Assembly (NCBI GenBank): GCA_035624085.1
Contig: DASPSE010000155.1
Span: 1 to 12,857, forward strand
Source of the DNA: JAFAGX01 sp035624085
GTDB lineage: Bacteria; Acidobacteriota; Terriglobia; Terriglobales; Acidobacteriaceae
Length of the DNA stretch: 12,857 nucleotides
Reading direction: 5' to 3'
Part shown: one piece after another, positions 6,477 through 12,857 of the stretch
How positions within the stretch are numbered: the stretch's first letter is position 1
Layout: every line of letters starts with the position of its first letter
The notes under the pieces: model-generated
The model's database searches: none
Told to the model about the DNA's origin: nothing
The model's input: only the letters and a program-made list of their open reading frames with translations
Program-made: the position numbers and the translations under genes

Positions 6477-9050
6477 ATGCCCAACTCCAGGCGGATACTG
6501 AGACTCGCATGGTGCCTCGGGATTTTCATGCTGATCGGCCGCTGCTCGCCGGCCCAAACGCATCCCTCTCCGGCTCCGGCCAAGAATCCGCCCTATGAAC
6601 TTCAAATCGCCGTAACCGACGAAAATGGCGTTGCCGTTCCTTCCGCTCTCGTGCAGTTGAGATCTTCCCCGCAAGCCAGTCCTTTGCGCTACGAAACGGA
6701 TTTTGCCGGTCGCTGCTCTTTTACCAACCTCACCGCCGAAACCTACGAGCTTCGTATCGACAAGCAAGGTTTCTACGCGACTGTGCTGCCGGACGTGCAC
6801 CCACAAACCATTGCCAATGTCGACGTCACCCTTTCGCACCAACAGGAAGTTCGCGAGGTCGTCAACGTCGTCGAATCTCTTCCCGCCATCGATCCCGCCC
6901 AGGTCACTTCCAAAGAGCAACTGACGGGGATGGACATCATCGACATGCCCTATCCCGACACGCACGATTATCGCAATGCTATTAACTTCATTCCTGGAGT
7001 TGTGCAGGACACATCTGGGCAACCGCACGTAGCTGGCGCCGAAACCCACCAGACCCTCACCCTGCTCGATGGCTTCAATGTCACCCAACCCGCGAATGGA
7101 CTGCTGTTGGCGCGTGTCAGCACCGACGCTTTTCGCTCCATCGCCGTCGAACCCAGCCGCGAACCTGCTGAGTTCGGCAAAGGGTCCGGCGGCGTTTTGA
7201 ATCTGAACACCGGAATTGGCGACGATCACTATCGCTTCATTAGCACTAACTTCATCCCTTCTATCCAGAACAAGAACGGATTGGCGCTCGATCAATGGAC
7301 ACCACGTTTTACCCTCTCCGGCCCCATCGAGAAAGGCAAAGCGTGGTTCTTCGACGCGCTGGAAGGCGAGTACGACAATTTCATCATTACCCAACTCCCT
7401 CCCGGCCAGGATACTGATCATTACTGGCGCGCCGGCAACTTGGCCAAAATCCAGACCAACCTCACGTCTCGCAACATTCTCACCACCAGTTTCCTCTACA
7501 ACTACGTGGACGACGAGTATTCCGGTCTTTCGCTCTTTAGTCCCGCGTCGGCAAATCCTACGGATGCCGAGAGCGCTTACGTGGCCTCCGTCAAAGATCA
7601 GCACTACTTCACTGGCGGCGAATTGCTGGAGACCGGCTTCAATTTCGATCAGTACAACGTGGCCCTTACCCCCCACGGCACAGATCCGTATTTCATGACA
7701 ACCTTGGCCGCCGGCGGCAACTACTATTTCGCAGACCAAACCCACGCCCGCCGCTGGCAAGCCCTGACGAATCTGTACCTGCCTCCCCAACAGTGGCACG
7801 GCCGGCATGACATCAAGACCGGCGTCGACCTGGACCGCATCGACTACGACGCCCAGTTTTCCCGCCGACCGATTTCGTTCTGGCCCGGCACAAGCCCGAT
7901 CACGCTGACTGGCGCCTGTCCCACTTCCAACGGCGTTCCCACGGCGCCGTCGCCCTGTTCACGATATTCCGTCTTCTCGGGCGGTAACCCCTCCGCTACT
8001 TACAACTCTGAAGCCAGCGCCTACGTCCAGGACCAATGGGCGATCACGGACCGTTTCCTGCTCGAACCCGGTATGCGCCTCGATTGGGACCAGATTGTCC
8101 GCAATGTCCTCTTTTCGCCCCGCCTGGCCGGAACCTACGTCTTGGATAACTCAGGCAATACGAAGCTCTCTGCCGGTATCGGAACCGTTTATGACGCAAC
8201 CGATTTGATTCTTATCGCTCGTCCCTACGCCGGGCAGCGTTCAGACTACTTTTTCAATCCCTCAGGTGAACCCATAAACTTAAGCGGCACAGTCATCCCA
8301 ACTCCAGCCCCTGTCATTTCAACCTTCACAGTAGATCGAAACACCCTGCAAGCACCTCGCTTCCTGAACGGGAGTATGGCGCTCGAGCGAAAGCTGCCCA
8401 AGGCCATCTTCCTGAAGGCTGAATACCTGCAACGCGAAGGCACACATGACTTCGTTTACAACACCTTGAACGGCTTGCCCGGCGGCAACTTCCTTCTCGA
8501 AAACAACCGCGACGATCATTACCACGCGGTACAGCTGACCCTGCGCCACAGCTTCGGCCAGCTTTATATGATCAGCGGCTCATACACTCGTTCCAGCGCC
8601 CGCTCCAACCAGGTGCTCGACTTCAATGTCGACAGTCCCTTCCTCAGCCCCCAAGCCGCCGGCCCTTTCGGCTGGGATGCTCCCAATCGCTTCCTCTCCT
8701 GGGGCTTCCTTCCGTTCTTCAGTCTGCCCGTCGTCCACCACTTAGACCTCGCTTACTCCGCCGAAGCCCGCAACGGATTCCCTTTTGATGTGTACAACAA
8801 TCTTCAGCAACTGGTCGCCCCTCCCGGCGCCTACCGCTTCCCAACGTATTTCACTTTGAATTTACAGTTGGAGAAACGCTTTCATGCTTTCGGCTACTAT
8901 TGGGCGCTGCGTGGCGGCTTCGACAACATTACGGGTAACCTGGACCCGATCTTCGTCAACGCCAACATCAATTCGCCCCAGTTTCTCACCTTCAGCGGTT
9001 ACGGCCACCGTGCCTTCACTTCGCGCATCCGCTTCCTGGGACGTAAGTGA
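6477..9050 (+). CDS. TonB-dependent receptor, Oar-like with carboxypeptidase-regulatory domain
   Basis: An 857-aa outer-membrane protein. Residues 1-26 form a signal peptide (M-P-N-S-R-R-I-L-R-L, a hydrophobic core, likely cleavage after S-P-A). A CarboxypepD_reg/CNA-B-like beta domain spans about 41-120 (V-T-D-E-N-G-V-A-V-P-S-A, then Y-E-L-R-I-D-K-Q-G-F). A plug-like region follows at about 125-245, with L-L-D-G-F-N (196-201) and F-G-K-G-S-G-G-V-L-N-L (233-243). The rest alternates aromatic and polar residues as a beta barrel and ends R-I-R-F-L-G-R-K, a typical C terminus for acidobacterial Oar-like proteins. Such proteins import large substrates, often glycans, using TonB energy; the substrate here is unknown. 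I saw no clear TonB box. I chose ATG 6477 over the longer in-frame ATG at 6366, because the signal peptide begins there and the longer start lies inside a repeat. No clear Shine-Dalgarno is visible. No SusD-like partner gene is present. Confidence 0.88.
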   Translation: MPNSRRILRLAWCLGIFMLIGRCSPAQTHPSPAPAKNPPYELQIAVTDENGVAVPSALVQLRSSPQASPLRYETDFAGRCSFTNLTAETYELRIDKQGFYATVLPDVHPQTIANVDVTLSHQQEVREVVNVVESLPAIDPAQVTSKEQLTGMDIIDMPYPDTHDYRNAINFIPGVVQDTSGQPHVAGAETHQTLTLLDGFNVTQPANGLLLARVSTDAFRSIAVEPSREPAEFGKGSGGVLNLNTGIGDDHYRFISTNFIPSIQNKNGLALDQWTPRFTLSGPIEKGKAWFFDALEGEYDNFIITQLPPGQDTDHYWRAGNLAKIQTNLTSRNILTTSFLYNYVDDEYSGLSLFSPASANPTDAESAYVASVKDQHYFTGGELLETGFNFDQYNVALTPHGTDPYFMTTLAAGGNYYFADQTHARRWQALTNLYLPPQQWHGRHDIKTGVDLDRIDYDAQFSRRPISFWPGTSPITLTGACPTSNGVPTAPSPCSRYSVFSGGNPSATYNSEASAYVQDQWAITDRFLLEPGMRLDWDQIVRNVLFSPRLAGTYVLDNSGNTKLSAGIGTVYDATDLILIARPYAGQRSDYFFNPSGEPINLSGTVIPTPAPVISTFTVDRNTLQAPRFLNGSMALERKLPKAIFLKAEYLQREGTHDFVYNTLNGLPGGNFLLENNRDDHYHAVQLTLRHSFGQLYMISGSYTRSSARSNQVLDFNVDSPFLSPQAAGPFGWDAPNRFLSWGFLPFFSLPVVHHLDLAYSAEARNGFPFDVYNNLQQLVAPPGAYRFPTYFTLNLQLEKRFHAFGYYWALRGGFDNITGNLDPIFVNANINSPQFLTFSGYGHRAFTSRIRFLGRK

Positions 9051-9201
9051 CGGTCGATCGAAGAGAGGGTTAACCGTAAGATCGGACTCTCGCTTCTGAG
9101 TAGGAGATTTGTTAGTCTCTTACAGATTCTGGATCGCTTGAGGTCAGCTGAATCTCCCTGCTCGCATCCGTCATCTCTAACCTTCGGAGGAAGAAAACAT
9201 C

Positions 9202-9843
9202 ATGGCGCATGAACTACCCGCTTTGCCTTACGACTACTCAGCTCTCGAACCCATCATCGACACCCAAACCATGAAGCTGCACCACGACATGCATCATGGC
9301 GCCTATGTGAAAAATCTGAATGCGGCGCTGGAGAAACATCCCGAACTTCAATCCAAGAAGGTCGAAGAATTGTTACGCGACCTCAACGCCGTGCCCGAAG
9401 ACATTCGCACCGCCGTCCGCAACAACGGCGGAGGACACATGAACCATTCCATGTACTGGAAAATCATGAAGCCCAAAGGTGGAGGCGAACCCTCCGGCCA
9501 GATCGCCCAAGTCATCACGAAAACCTTCGGCAGCTTCAAAGACTTTCAAGCCAAGTTTAACGATACCGGCGCCAAAGTCTTTGGCAGCGGTTGGGTCTGG
9601 CTGGTGGGCAAGCCCGATGGCTCATTCCAATCGATGAGCACCCCCAATCAGGACAATCCCATTTCGCAGGGTTTATTCCCGATCATGGGCAACGACGTGT
9701 GGGAACATGCCTACTATCTCAAATACAACAATCGCCGCCCGGAGTATCTGGCTGCATGGTGGAACGTCGTCAATTGGGAAGAGATTAACCGCCGGCTGGA
9801 AACCTTCCAGGCTCATCACGAGCCGGCGCTCGCCCATCGCTAA
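9202..9843 (+). CDS. sodA: Superoxide dismutase, Mn type (Fe/Mn family)
   Basis: A 213-aa cytoplasmic enzyme that converts superoxide to oxygen and hydrogen peroxide; no signal peptide. All four metal ligands are visible by alignment with the E. coli enzyme: H27 (M-K-L-H-H-D-M-H-H), H82 (G-G-H-M-N-H-S), D165 and H169 (G-N-D-V-W-E-H-A-Y-Y-L-K-Y). Y35 of the second shell is present. Gly78 next to His79 and Q150 in S-T-P-N-Q-D are the Mn-type pattern rather than the Fe type, so sodA fits better than sodB, though a cambialistic enzyme is possible. The ribosome binding site GGAGG (9186-9190) lies 11 nt from the ATG. A strong intrinsic terminator follows the stop within 20 bp, so the gene is probably last or alone in its transcript. 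It follows the TonB receptor gene after 151 bp. Confidence 0.97.
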   Translation: MAHELPALPYDYSALEPIIDTQTMKLHHDMHHGAYVKNLNAALEKHPELQSKKVEELLRDLNAVPEDIRTAVRNNGGGHMNHSMYWKIMKPKGGGEPSGQIAQVITKTFGSFKDFQAKFNDTGAKVFGSGWVWLVGKPDGSFQSMSTPNQDNPISQGLFPIMGNDVWEHAYYLKYNNRRPEYLAAWWNVVNWEEINRRLETFQAHHEPALAHR

Positions 9844-9862
9844 GTTGTTAAGATTGTTGACT

Positions 9863-9893
9863 AAGCCTCGGTGACAGCCGAGGCTTTTCCCTT
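9863..9893 (+). terminator. Intrinsic terminator after sodA
   Basis: A perfect 9-bp stem, AAGCCTCGG (9863-9871) with CCGAGGCTT (9878-9886), has a 6-nt loop TGACAG and runs into TTTT, then CCCTTT. It begins 20 bp after the sodA stop. Confidence 0.92.
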
Positions 9894-10016
9894 TAGCCCG
9901 CCGCTTCCGATCACATCCCTTCGTCATCGACGGCTTCCACCTCCGCTTTTGGTAACACTTAGGTAATCTCCTCTTTCAAACCAACCCCTGATAAGTTCTT
10001 CCTATCCATTTCGCAC

Positions 10017-10029
10017 GGAGTTCCATTTG
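10017..10029 (+). promoter_or_regulatory. Ribosome binding site deciding a TTG start
   Basis: GGAG (10017-10020) lies 6 nt before TTG (10027-10029). No in-frame ATG occurs before the first membrane helix, so TTG is the best start for the acyltransferase-like gene. Confidence 0.7.
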
Positions 10030-11307
10030 GCTACTGCTGTCGCCGCTGCTCCCGATCCGCTCGTCTCGGCGAACGACGAAACGCTAAGGGTGCCTGTCCC
10101 GCAGCCGCGGCTAGCCTCGATTGACCTGCTGCGCGGCGCCGTCATGATCCTGATGGCACTCGATCACACCCGTCGCTTCCTTACCGGCCTGAGCTTCGCA
10201 CCCGAGGACCTGCTTCACACATCGGGCCCGCTGTTCTTTACCCGCATCGTCACTCATTCTTGTGCCCCGGTCTTCTTCATGTTGGCCGGGACCTCTGCAT
10301 TTCTTGCGGTGTCGCACGGCAAGTCGGTCGCTCAGGTCTCCAGATTCTTGTGGACGCGTGGATTATGGCTGCTTTTGCTCGATCTGTCGGTCATTGGTTA
10401 CGCCTGGACCTTCGTCTTTCCGTTTGTTCAGGGAGGCGTGATTTGGGCTTTGGCCTGGTCCATGATCGCGATGGCCCTGATCGTGCGTTTGCCAATGCGA
10501 TGGATTGCGGCTCTGGGAATCGGCATCGTTGTTACTCACAACCTGTTCGATCGTGTGGTCCCCGCCGACCTCGGGAATTTCTCGTGGCTGTGGTTTATCC
10601 TCCATCGCCCGGGCGCGTTCTGGATTCAACCTGGGCGGCTTTCTTTTTTCGTCAGTTTCCCAATAGTTCCCTGGGTTGGCGTGATGGCTATCGGTTATGC
10701 CCTCGGTGCCCTGCTGCTCAGGCAGGATCGACGAAAGCTTCTATTCGCACTGGGCGCCATCCTTACGCTTGCTTTCTTCGTGCTTCGCGCCTTCAATCTT
10801 TACGGGAATAGCTCGCCAGCACTTCAGCCCGTGTTAGCCGACTCAGCCGGACCGTGGAAAGTCCAACCCACCCTTACGTTGACCATCGTCTCCTTCTTCA
10901 ACACGCTGAAGTTCCCGCCCTCTCTGCAGTTCCTGTTGATGACTCTTGGGCCTTCCCTTCTGTTGCTGGCCTGGTTCGACAGAATGACGCTCGACAAGAT
11001 AGTGCCCGACAAAGGACTGGCCAAGGTGTTGTTGGTGTTCGGTCGCGTGCCGCTCTTCTTTTACGTGATCCATCTGTACCTGATTCACACCGCAGCAGTC
11101 TGGATCTCCCTGGCCATGCATCAGCCCACTGCCTGGCTGCTGTATGGAGGCTTCCTGCTCCGACCGGTGCCCAATGGCTACGGTCACGGTTTGCTTTTCA
11201 TCTACATCGCTTGGGTAATCTTCCTGGCGCTGCTCTATTATCCCTGCCGATGGTTTATGAACCTCAAGCAGCAACACCGTGACTGGCGTTGGCTGAGCTA
11301 CATCTAA
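10027..11307 (+). CDS. DUF1624/HGSNAT-like membrane acyltransferase family protein
   Basis: A 426-aa inner-membrane protein with about ten hydrophobic segments. After a short soluble N terminus (1-29) comes the family signature S-I-D-L-L-R-G-A-V-M-I-L-M-A-L-D-H (31-47), then H-S-C-A-P-V-F-F-M-L-A-G-T-S-A-F (77-92). A late F-G-R-V-P-L-F-F-Y-V-I-H-L-Y-L-I-H (338-354) and a terminal Y-Y-P-C-R-W-F (404-410) complete it. These are typical of DUF1624, related to the catalytic region of heparan-alpha-glucosaminide N-acetyltransferase, which passes acetyl groups from cytosolic acetyl-CoA across a membrane. Acylation of a cell-surface or periplasmic sugar is an inference; the true substrate is unknown. 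The gene uses a TTG start. It is separated from sodA by a terminator and has no close downstream partner, so it looks monocistronic. Confidence 0.85.
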   Translation: MATAVAAAPDPLVSANDETLRVPVPQPRLASIDLLRGAVMILMALDHTRRFLTGLSFAPEDLLHTSGPLFFTRIVTHSCAPVFFMLAGTSAFLAVSHGKSVAQVSRFLWTRGLWLLLLDLSVIGYAWTFVFPFVQGGVIWALAWSMIAMALIVRLPMRWIAALGIGIVVTHNLFDRVVPADLGNFSWLWFILHRPGAFWIQPGRLSFFVSFPIVPWVGVMAIGYALGALLLRQDRRKLLFALGAILTLAFFVLRAFNLYGNSSPALQPVLADSAGPWKVQPTLTLTIVSFFNTLKFPPSLQFLLMTLGPSLLLLAWFDRMTLDKIVPDKGLAKVLLVFGRVPLFFYVIHLYLIHTAAVWISLAMHQPTAWLLYGGFLLRPVPNGYGHGLLFIYIAWVIFLALLYYPCRWFMNLKQQHRDWRWLSYI

Positions 11308-11528
11308 GGGCAAATCCCGCTTTAATGGCTGCTGCTTTTCTGCATTTCCTGTGCCTGAGGTGTGGAAATTGTTCAGGCCGGCTGCAGGCGACTTCCTTTC
11401 GCATCCCCAACGCTTCGCAAGGACCGCGTACAGAAGCTTTATCCGTGGAAAGATAGAACGATTGTGCGATCGCTGCCTATCTGCAGAATCCGCAGCTCAC
11501 TTTTCCTCGTTGCACAAAAAATTTGGAA
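11308..11528. other. Non-coding gap, no clear feature
   Basis: Between the acyltransferase stop and the next promoter I see no convincing gene, strong terminator or repeat. A 67-codon GTG-initiated frame (11351-11554) is present but shows no family resemblance and overruns the promoter below, so I do not call it. A weak GGG-caaat-CCC stem just after the stop is too short to name as a terminator. Confidence 0.4.
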
Positions 11529-11557
11529 TTGACCCACCCGCAACTCCGGAGTAGATT
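11529..11557 (+). promoter_or_regulatory. Sigma-70-type promoter for the PGDYL protein gene
   Basis: TTGACC (11529-11534, 5 of 6 matches to TTGACA), a 17-bp spacer, then TAGATT (11552-11557, 4 of 6 to TATAAT). Transcription would start near 11564 and give a leader of about 118 nt before the GTG start. The spacing is optimal, but the call is by eye only. Confidence 0.55.
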
Positions 11558-11681
11558 CTCGTCACCTTAAGCGAAAATTTCCAGCCCAGCGAGACGACCT
11601 CAATCCCCGCGTCAGGACTGAGGCCCACTCGAAATCATCAGTATTGAAGAAAAGCTCTCCCTCCCCCAAAGGGTGAACGCA

Positions 11682-11969
11682 GTGAATACGACAGGCACAT
11701 GGAACATCTATCGCACACGTTTCTTGATTAAGGCCAGGCAACTTGCCGAGCCGCTGATGTTCGTGGACCCGCTGGGACGGGAACATCGTGGCCAGCCCGG
11801 CGATTATCTGATTGAGTCTTCCGACGGCCGTCGCAGCATTCAGCGGCGCGAAATCTTCGAAGACATCTACGTGGCCATGGGTCCAGCGGACGAGAGTTGG
11901 CCTGCTTGTCTGCAGCGCACCGGATCTCCGGCGCAGTCCGCGGCGGGCCTACCAGGAGCAACCGCTTGA
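11682..11969 (+). CDS. Small hypothetical protein with PGDYL motif
   Basis: A 95-aa soluble protein of unknown function. The core runs Y10-R-T-R-F-L-I-K-A-R-Q-L, then F27-V-D-P-L-G-R-E-H-R-G, P39-G-D-Y-L-I-E, S-D-G-R-R-S, and R56-E-I-F-E-D-I-Y-V-A-M (to 66), followed by a Pro/Ala-rich tail. The pattern of a beta segment, GxPGDYL, a short acidic loop and an F-x-x-x-Y helix resembles a small domain seen in scattered hypothetical and phage-associated proteins. I cannot name it with certainty. GTG 11682 is preferred because AGGG (11670-11673) lies 8 nt upstream. Another GTG at 11673 would add three residues but has no ribosome binding site. No in-frame ATG exists before residue 26. A promoter-like site lies about 125 bp upstream. 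The gene precedes the nrdJ regulatory region on the same strand, with no visible strong terminator between them. Confidence 0.65.
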   Translation: MNTTGTWNIYRTRFLIKARQLAEPLMFVDPLGREHRGQPGDYLIESSDGRRSIQRREIFEDIYVAMGPADESWPACLQRTGSPAQSAAGLPGATA

Positions 11970-12114
11970 CAACCGCCGTCATTCATCCGGCTGACCGAGG
12001 CTCATGAAAGTTGTGGGCTGGGAGGACGGAATCGCGCCGACCTGAAGCACCTGCAAGGCAGGATGTGGAAAACTAAGTCGGAATCTGGGCCTCTGCGCCT
12101 TTAATTGCTTTGAT

Positions 12115-12130
12115 ATACAATATATAGGGA
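12115..12130. promoter_or_regulatory. Candidate NrdR box upstream of nrdJ
   Basis: The 10-nt palindromic core CAATATATAG (12118-12127) matches the known NrdR consensus core CWATATATWG at every position. The outer bases (ATA and GGA) match only partly the ACA/TGT flanks. It ends 7 bp before the -35 hexamer of the nrdJ promoter, a place where a repressor could block RNA polymerase. NrdR represses ribonucleotide reductase genes of all classes when dATP is high, which fits the downstream gene. NrdR usually binds two boxes about two or three helical turns apart; I find no good second box at those distances. Confidence 0.65.
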
Positions 12131-12137
12131 TAAGCAC

Positions 12138-12166
12138 TTGACAGCCCCAACAGGCAGGAGTACTGT
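12138..12166 (+). promoter_or_regulatory. Sigma-70-type promoter for nrdJ
   Basis: Perfect TTGACA (12138-12143), a 17-bp spacer, then TACTGT (12161-12166; T, A and final T of TATAAT conserved). Predicted start near 12173, giving a leader of about 377 nt. It lies just downstream of the candidate NrdR box. Confidence 0.7.
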
Positions 12167-12212
12167 ATCCATCCCATGGAGATGTAGACGCCTCCGGAAA
12201 CGGAGGCGGACG

Positions 12213-12260
12213 ATGCAAGGTAAGGGCAAGAAACAGGGGCGGACGCTTTGGCCGAGGTGA
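12213..12260 (+). CDS. Possible 15-aa leader peptide in the nrdJ leader
   Basis: ATG opens a frame encoding MQGKGKKQGRTLWPR and stops at TGA. GGAGG (12202-12206) lies 6 nt upstream, an ideal spacing, and sits inside the 3' arm of the 7-bp GAAA-capped hairpin, so its access would depend on that fold. The TGA stop is the loop of the next hairpin. The peptide is basic (five Lys/Arg). Coding is unproven; a chance frame in a GC-rich leader is quite possible. Confidence 0.25.
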   Translation: MQGKGKKQGRTLWPR

Positions 12261-12323
12261 CCTCGCGCCGCCCCGCCAACGAGCATAGTCGCTGGCCCCG
12301 ACGTAGGAGCCCTACTCCTCGCG

Positions 12324-12342
12324 CCTGAGACCTGAGACCTGA
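12324..12342 (+). repeat. Heptanucleotide tandem repeat (CCTGAGA) within the nrdJ leader
   Basis: CCTGAGA, CCTGAGA, then CCTGA in register, 2.7 copies, in the linker between the 12303-12315 stem and the 12360-12394 hairpin. It has the same 7-nt period as the tracts near 6164 and 6404 but a different unit. Confidence 0.6.
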
Positions 12343-12549
12343 ACAGTGCGGTGGCCGTTCCACGGTTCCGGCTTCGCCGGACTTCCCCCCGTGGCAACGA
12401 CAGGCTTGACAATCCTTCAGTCAGCGGTTGAACGGAATTGGGAAAGGTCGCGGCCGAAAGCCGTTGGCGGCGGCCATTGTCGTTCGGCTTCTGAGAGATA
12501 CTGGGAAATGACGTTAAGACGGAGCGCGGACTCTGCAGGAGAAAAAATA

Positions 12550-12857
12550 ATGTCGGAAATCGTCGAAAAGAGAGCCCCAAGCACCACGGTCGTCCCTTCG
12601 ATTCCACCGGCCACTAAGAAGGCCCCCGGCCTCACCTTCCACCGGTTCTTCACCAAGCCCGGCGTGTCTCCCTACGACGAACTCGAATGGGAGCGCCGCA
12701 CCGCTCAGATCACCGATGCTCACGGCAACGTGATCTTCGAGCAGAAGGACGTCGAGGTTCCCAAAGACTGGTCGATGACTGCAACCAATATCGTGGCTAG
12801 CAAATATCTGCATGGCACGATCGGCACGCCCGACCGCGAAACCGGCGTGCGCCAGCT
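12550..12857 (+). CDS. nrdJ: Adenosylcobalamin-dependent (class II) ribonucleotide reductase, N-terminal part
   Basis: The first 102 codons of a gene cut by the window edge. Class II reductase makes deoxyribonucleotides from ribonucleotides with or without oxygen, using adenosylcobalamin to form the thiyl radical. After a low-complexity N terminus (1-26) come F30-H-R-F-F-T-K-P-G-V-S-P-Y-D-E-L-E-W-E-R-R-T-A-type residues, G-N-V-I-F-E-Q-K-D-V-E-V-P (59-71), then W-S-M-T-A-T-N-I-V-A-S-K-Y (74-86) and G-T-P-D-R-E-T-G-V-R-Q-L. This is the well-conserved opening of the long bacterial NrdJ (vitamin B12-dependent) family. The catalytic barrel and active-site cysteines lie beyond the window. AGGAG (12537-12541) is 8 nt before the ATG. 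Control by NrdR and a long leader is proposed from the upstream DNA. Confidence 0.93.
   Translation, partial: MSEIVEKRAPSTTVVPSIPPATKKAPGLTFHRFFTKPGVSPYDELEWERRTAQITDAHGNVIFEQKDVEVPKDWSMTATNIVASKYLHGTIGTPDRETGVRQ

Larger units (their letters stand above)
12173..12549 (+). ncRNA. Long structured 5' leader of nrdJ, unidentified cis-regulatory RNA candidate
   Basis: Hairpins that can be read by eye: GCCTCCG-GAAA-CGGAGGC (12190-12207, GNRA loop); GGGGCGG with bulged A then CGC (12236-12246) pairing with GCGCCGCCCC (12265-12274) and capped by GAGG-TGA-CCTC (12254-12264); GCCAaCGA with TCGcTGGC (12275-12296, one mismatch); GTAGG-agc-CCTAC (12303-12315); and CCACGG (12360-12365) with CCGTGG (12389-12394) enclosing TCCGGC-ttc-GCCGGA (12367-12381). 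The last about 150 nt contain smaller GC stems, and the nrdJ ribosome binding site is at the end. I see no cobalamin-riboswitch conserved core, no U-tract attenuator, and no RNase P or tmRNA hallmarks. So it is best described as a structured leader of unknown class. A separate small RNA cannot be excluded. Confidence 0.5.

Noticed and set aside
6474..7808. 444-codon open frame antisense to the TonB receptor gene
   Set aside because: No domain or start signal; it mirrors the codon pattern of the real gene.
9100..9123. Terminator after the TonB receptor gene
   Set aside because: GTAGGAGA/TCTCTTAC forms an 8-bp stem with one wobble pair, but it is AT-rich and no T-run follows, so termination is not supported.
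11351..11554. 67-codon frame starting with GTG
   Set aside because: No recognisable family, no good ribosome binding site, and it runs across a better supported promoter.
12406..12434. Second promoter inside the nrdJ leader beginning TTGACA (12406-12411)
   Set aside because: The -35 is perfect, but the hexamer 17 bp on (TGAACG) matches the -10 consensus at only two positions.
12173..12549. Cobalamin riboswitch ahead of nrdJ
   Set aside because: Expected from the cofactor, but I could not find the conserved cobalamin core elements (GGGAA, GGTG, CCCGCAAC-type segments, or the terminal B12 box) in the leader. A covariance-model search would settle this.

Overview
The window looks like chromosome from an Acidobacteriota bacterium, most likely of the Terriglobia/Koribacter type. 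This is an inference. It rests on an Oar-like TonB-dependent receptor with an N-terminal carboxypeptidase-regulatory domain, on intergenic palindromes containing GTCATCCCGA, on a DUF1624-type acyltransferase and on a B12-dependent ribonucleotide reductase. The gene set is mostly housekeeping and environmental. I see no phage, insertion sequence, tRNA, rRNA or CRISPR array.

Layout: (1) the 3' end of a secreted His/Met-rich hypothetical gene and a MurJ-type flippase gene run on the + strand. (2) Three genes run on the - strand, in transcription order a small periplasmic PstS-like protein, a PilZ protein and a large soluble PAS-GAF-PAS hybrid histidine kinase. The first two are 18 bp apart and surely cotranscribed; the kinase is about 190 bp further on with its own strong ribosome binding site. 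(3) A divergent spacer holds a BIME-like inverted pair of palindromes flanked by heptanucleotide tandem tracts. (4) On the + strand follow a TonB-dependent receptor, a Mn-type superoxide dismutase with a clear intrinsic terminator, and a DUF1624/HGSNAT-like membrane acyltransferase that starts at TTG. (5) Then come a small PGDYL-motif protein with its own promoter and a 580-bp regulatory region. (6) The window ends in the first 102 codons of nrdJ, the class II ribonucleotide reductase.

The most interesting stretch is 12115-12549, upstream of nrdJ. An exact match to the 10-nt core of the NrdR repressor box lies just before a good sigma-70 promoter (TTGACA, 17 bp, TACTGT). The predicted transcript then has a leader of about 377 nt rich in GC hairpins. 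The first hairpin, with a GAAA loop, buries a Shine-Dalgarno sequence that would serve a 15-codon leader ORF. I could not find cobalamin-riboswitch signatures in it. This looks like two-layer control of deoxyribonucleotide synthesis, by NrdR at initiation and by an unidentified structured leader afterwards, but the leader's function is inferred only.
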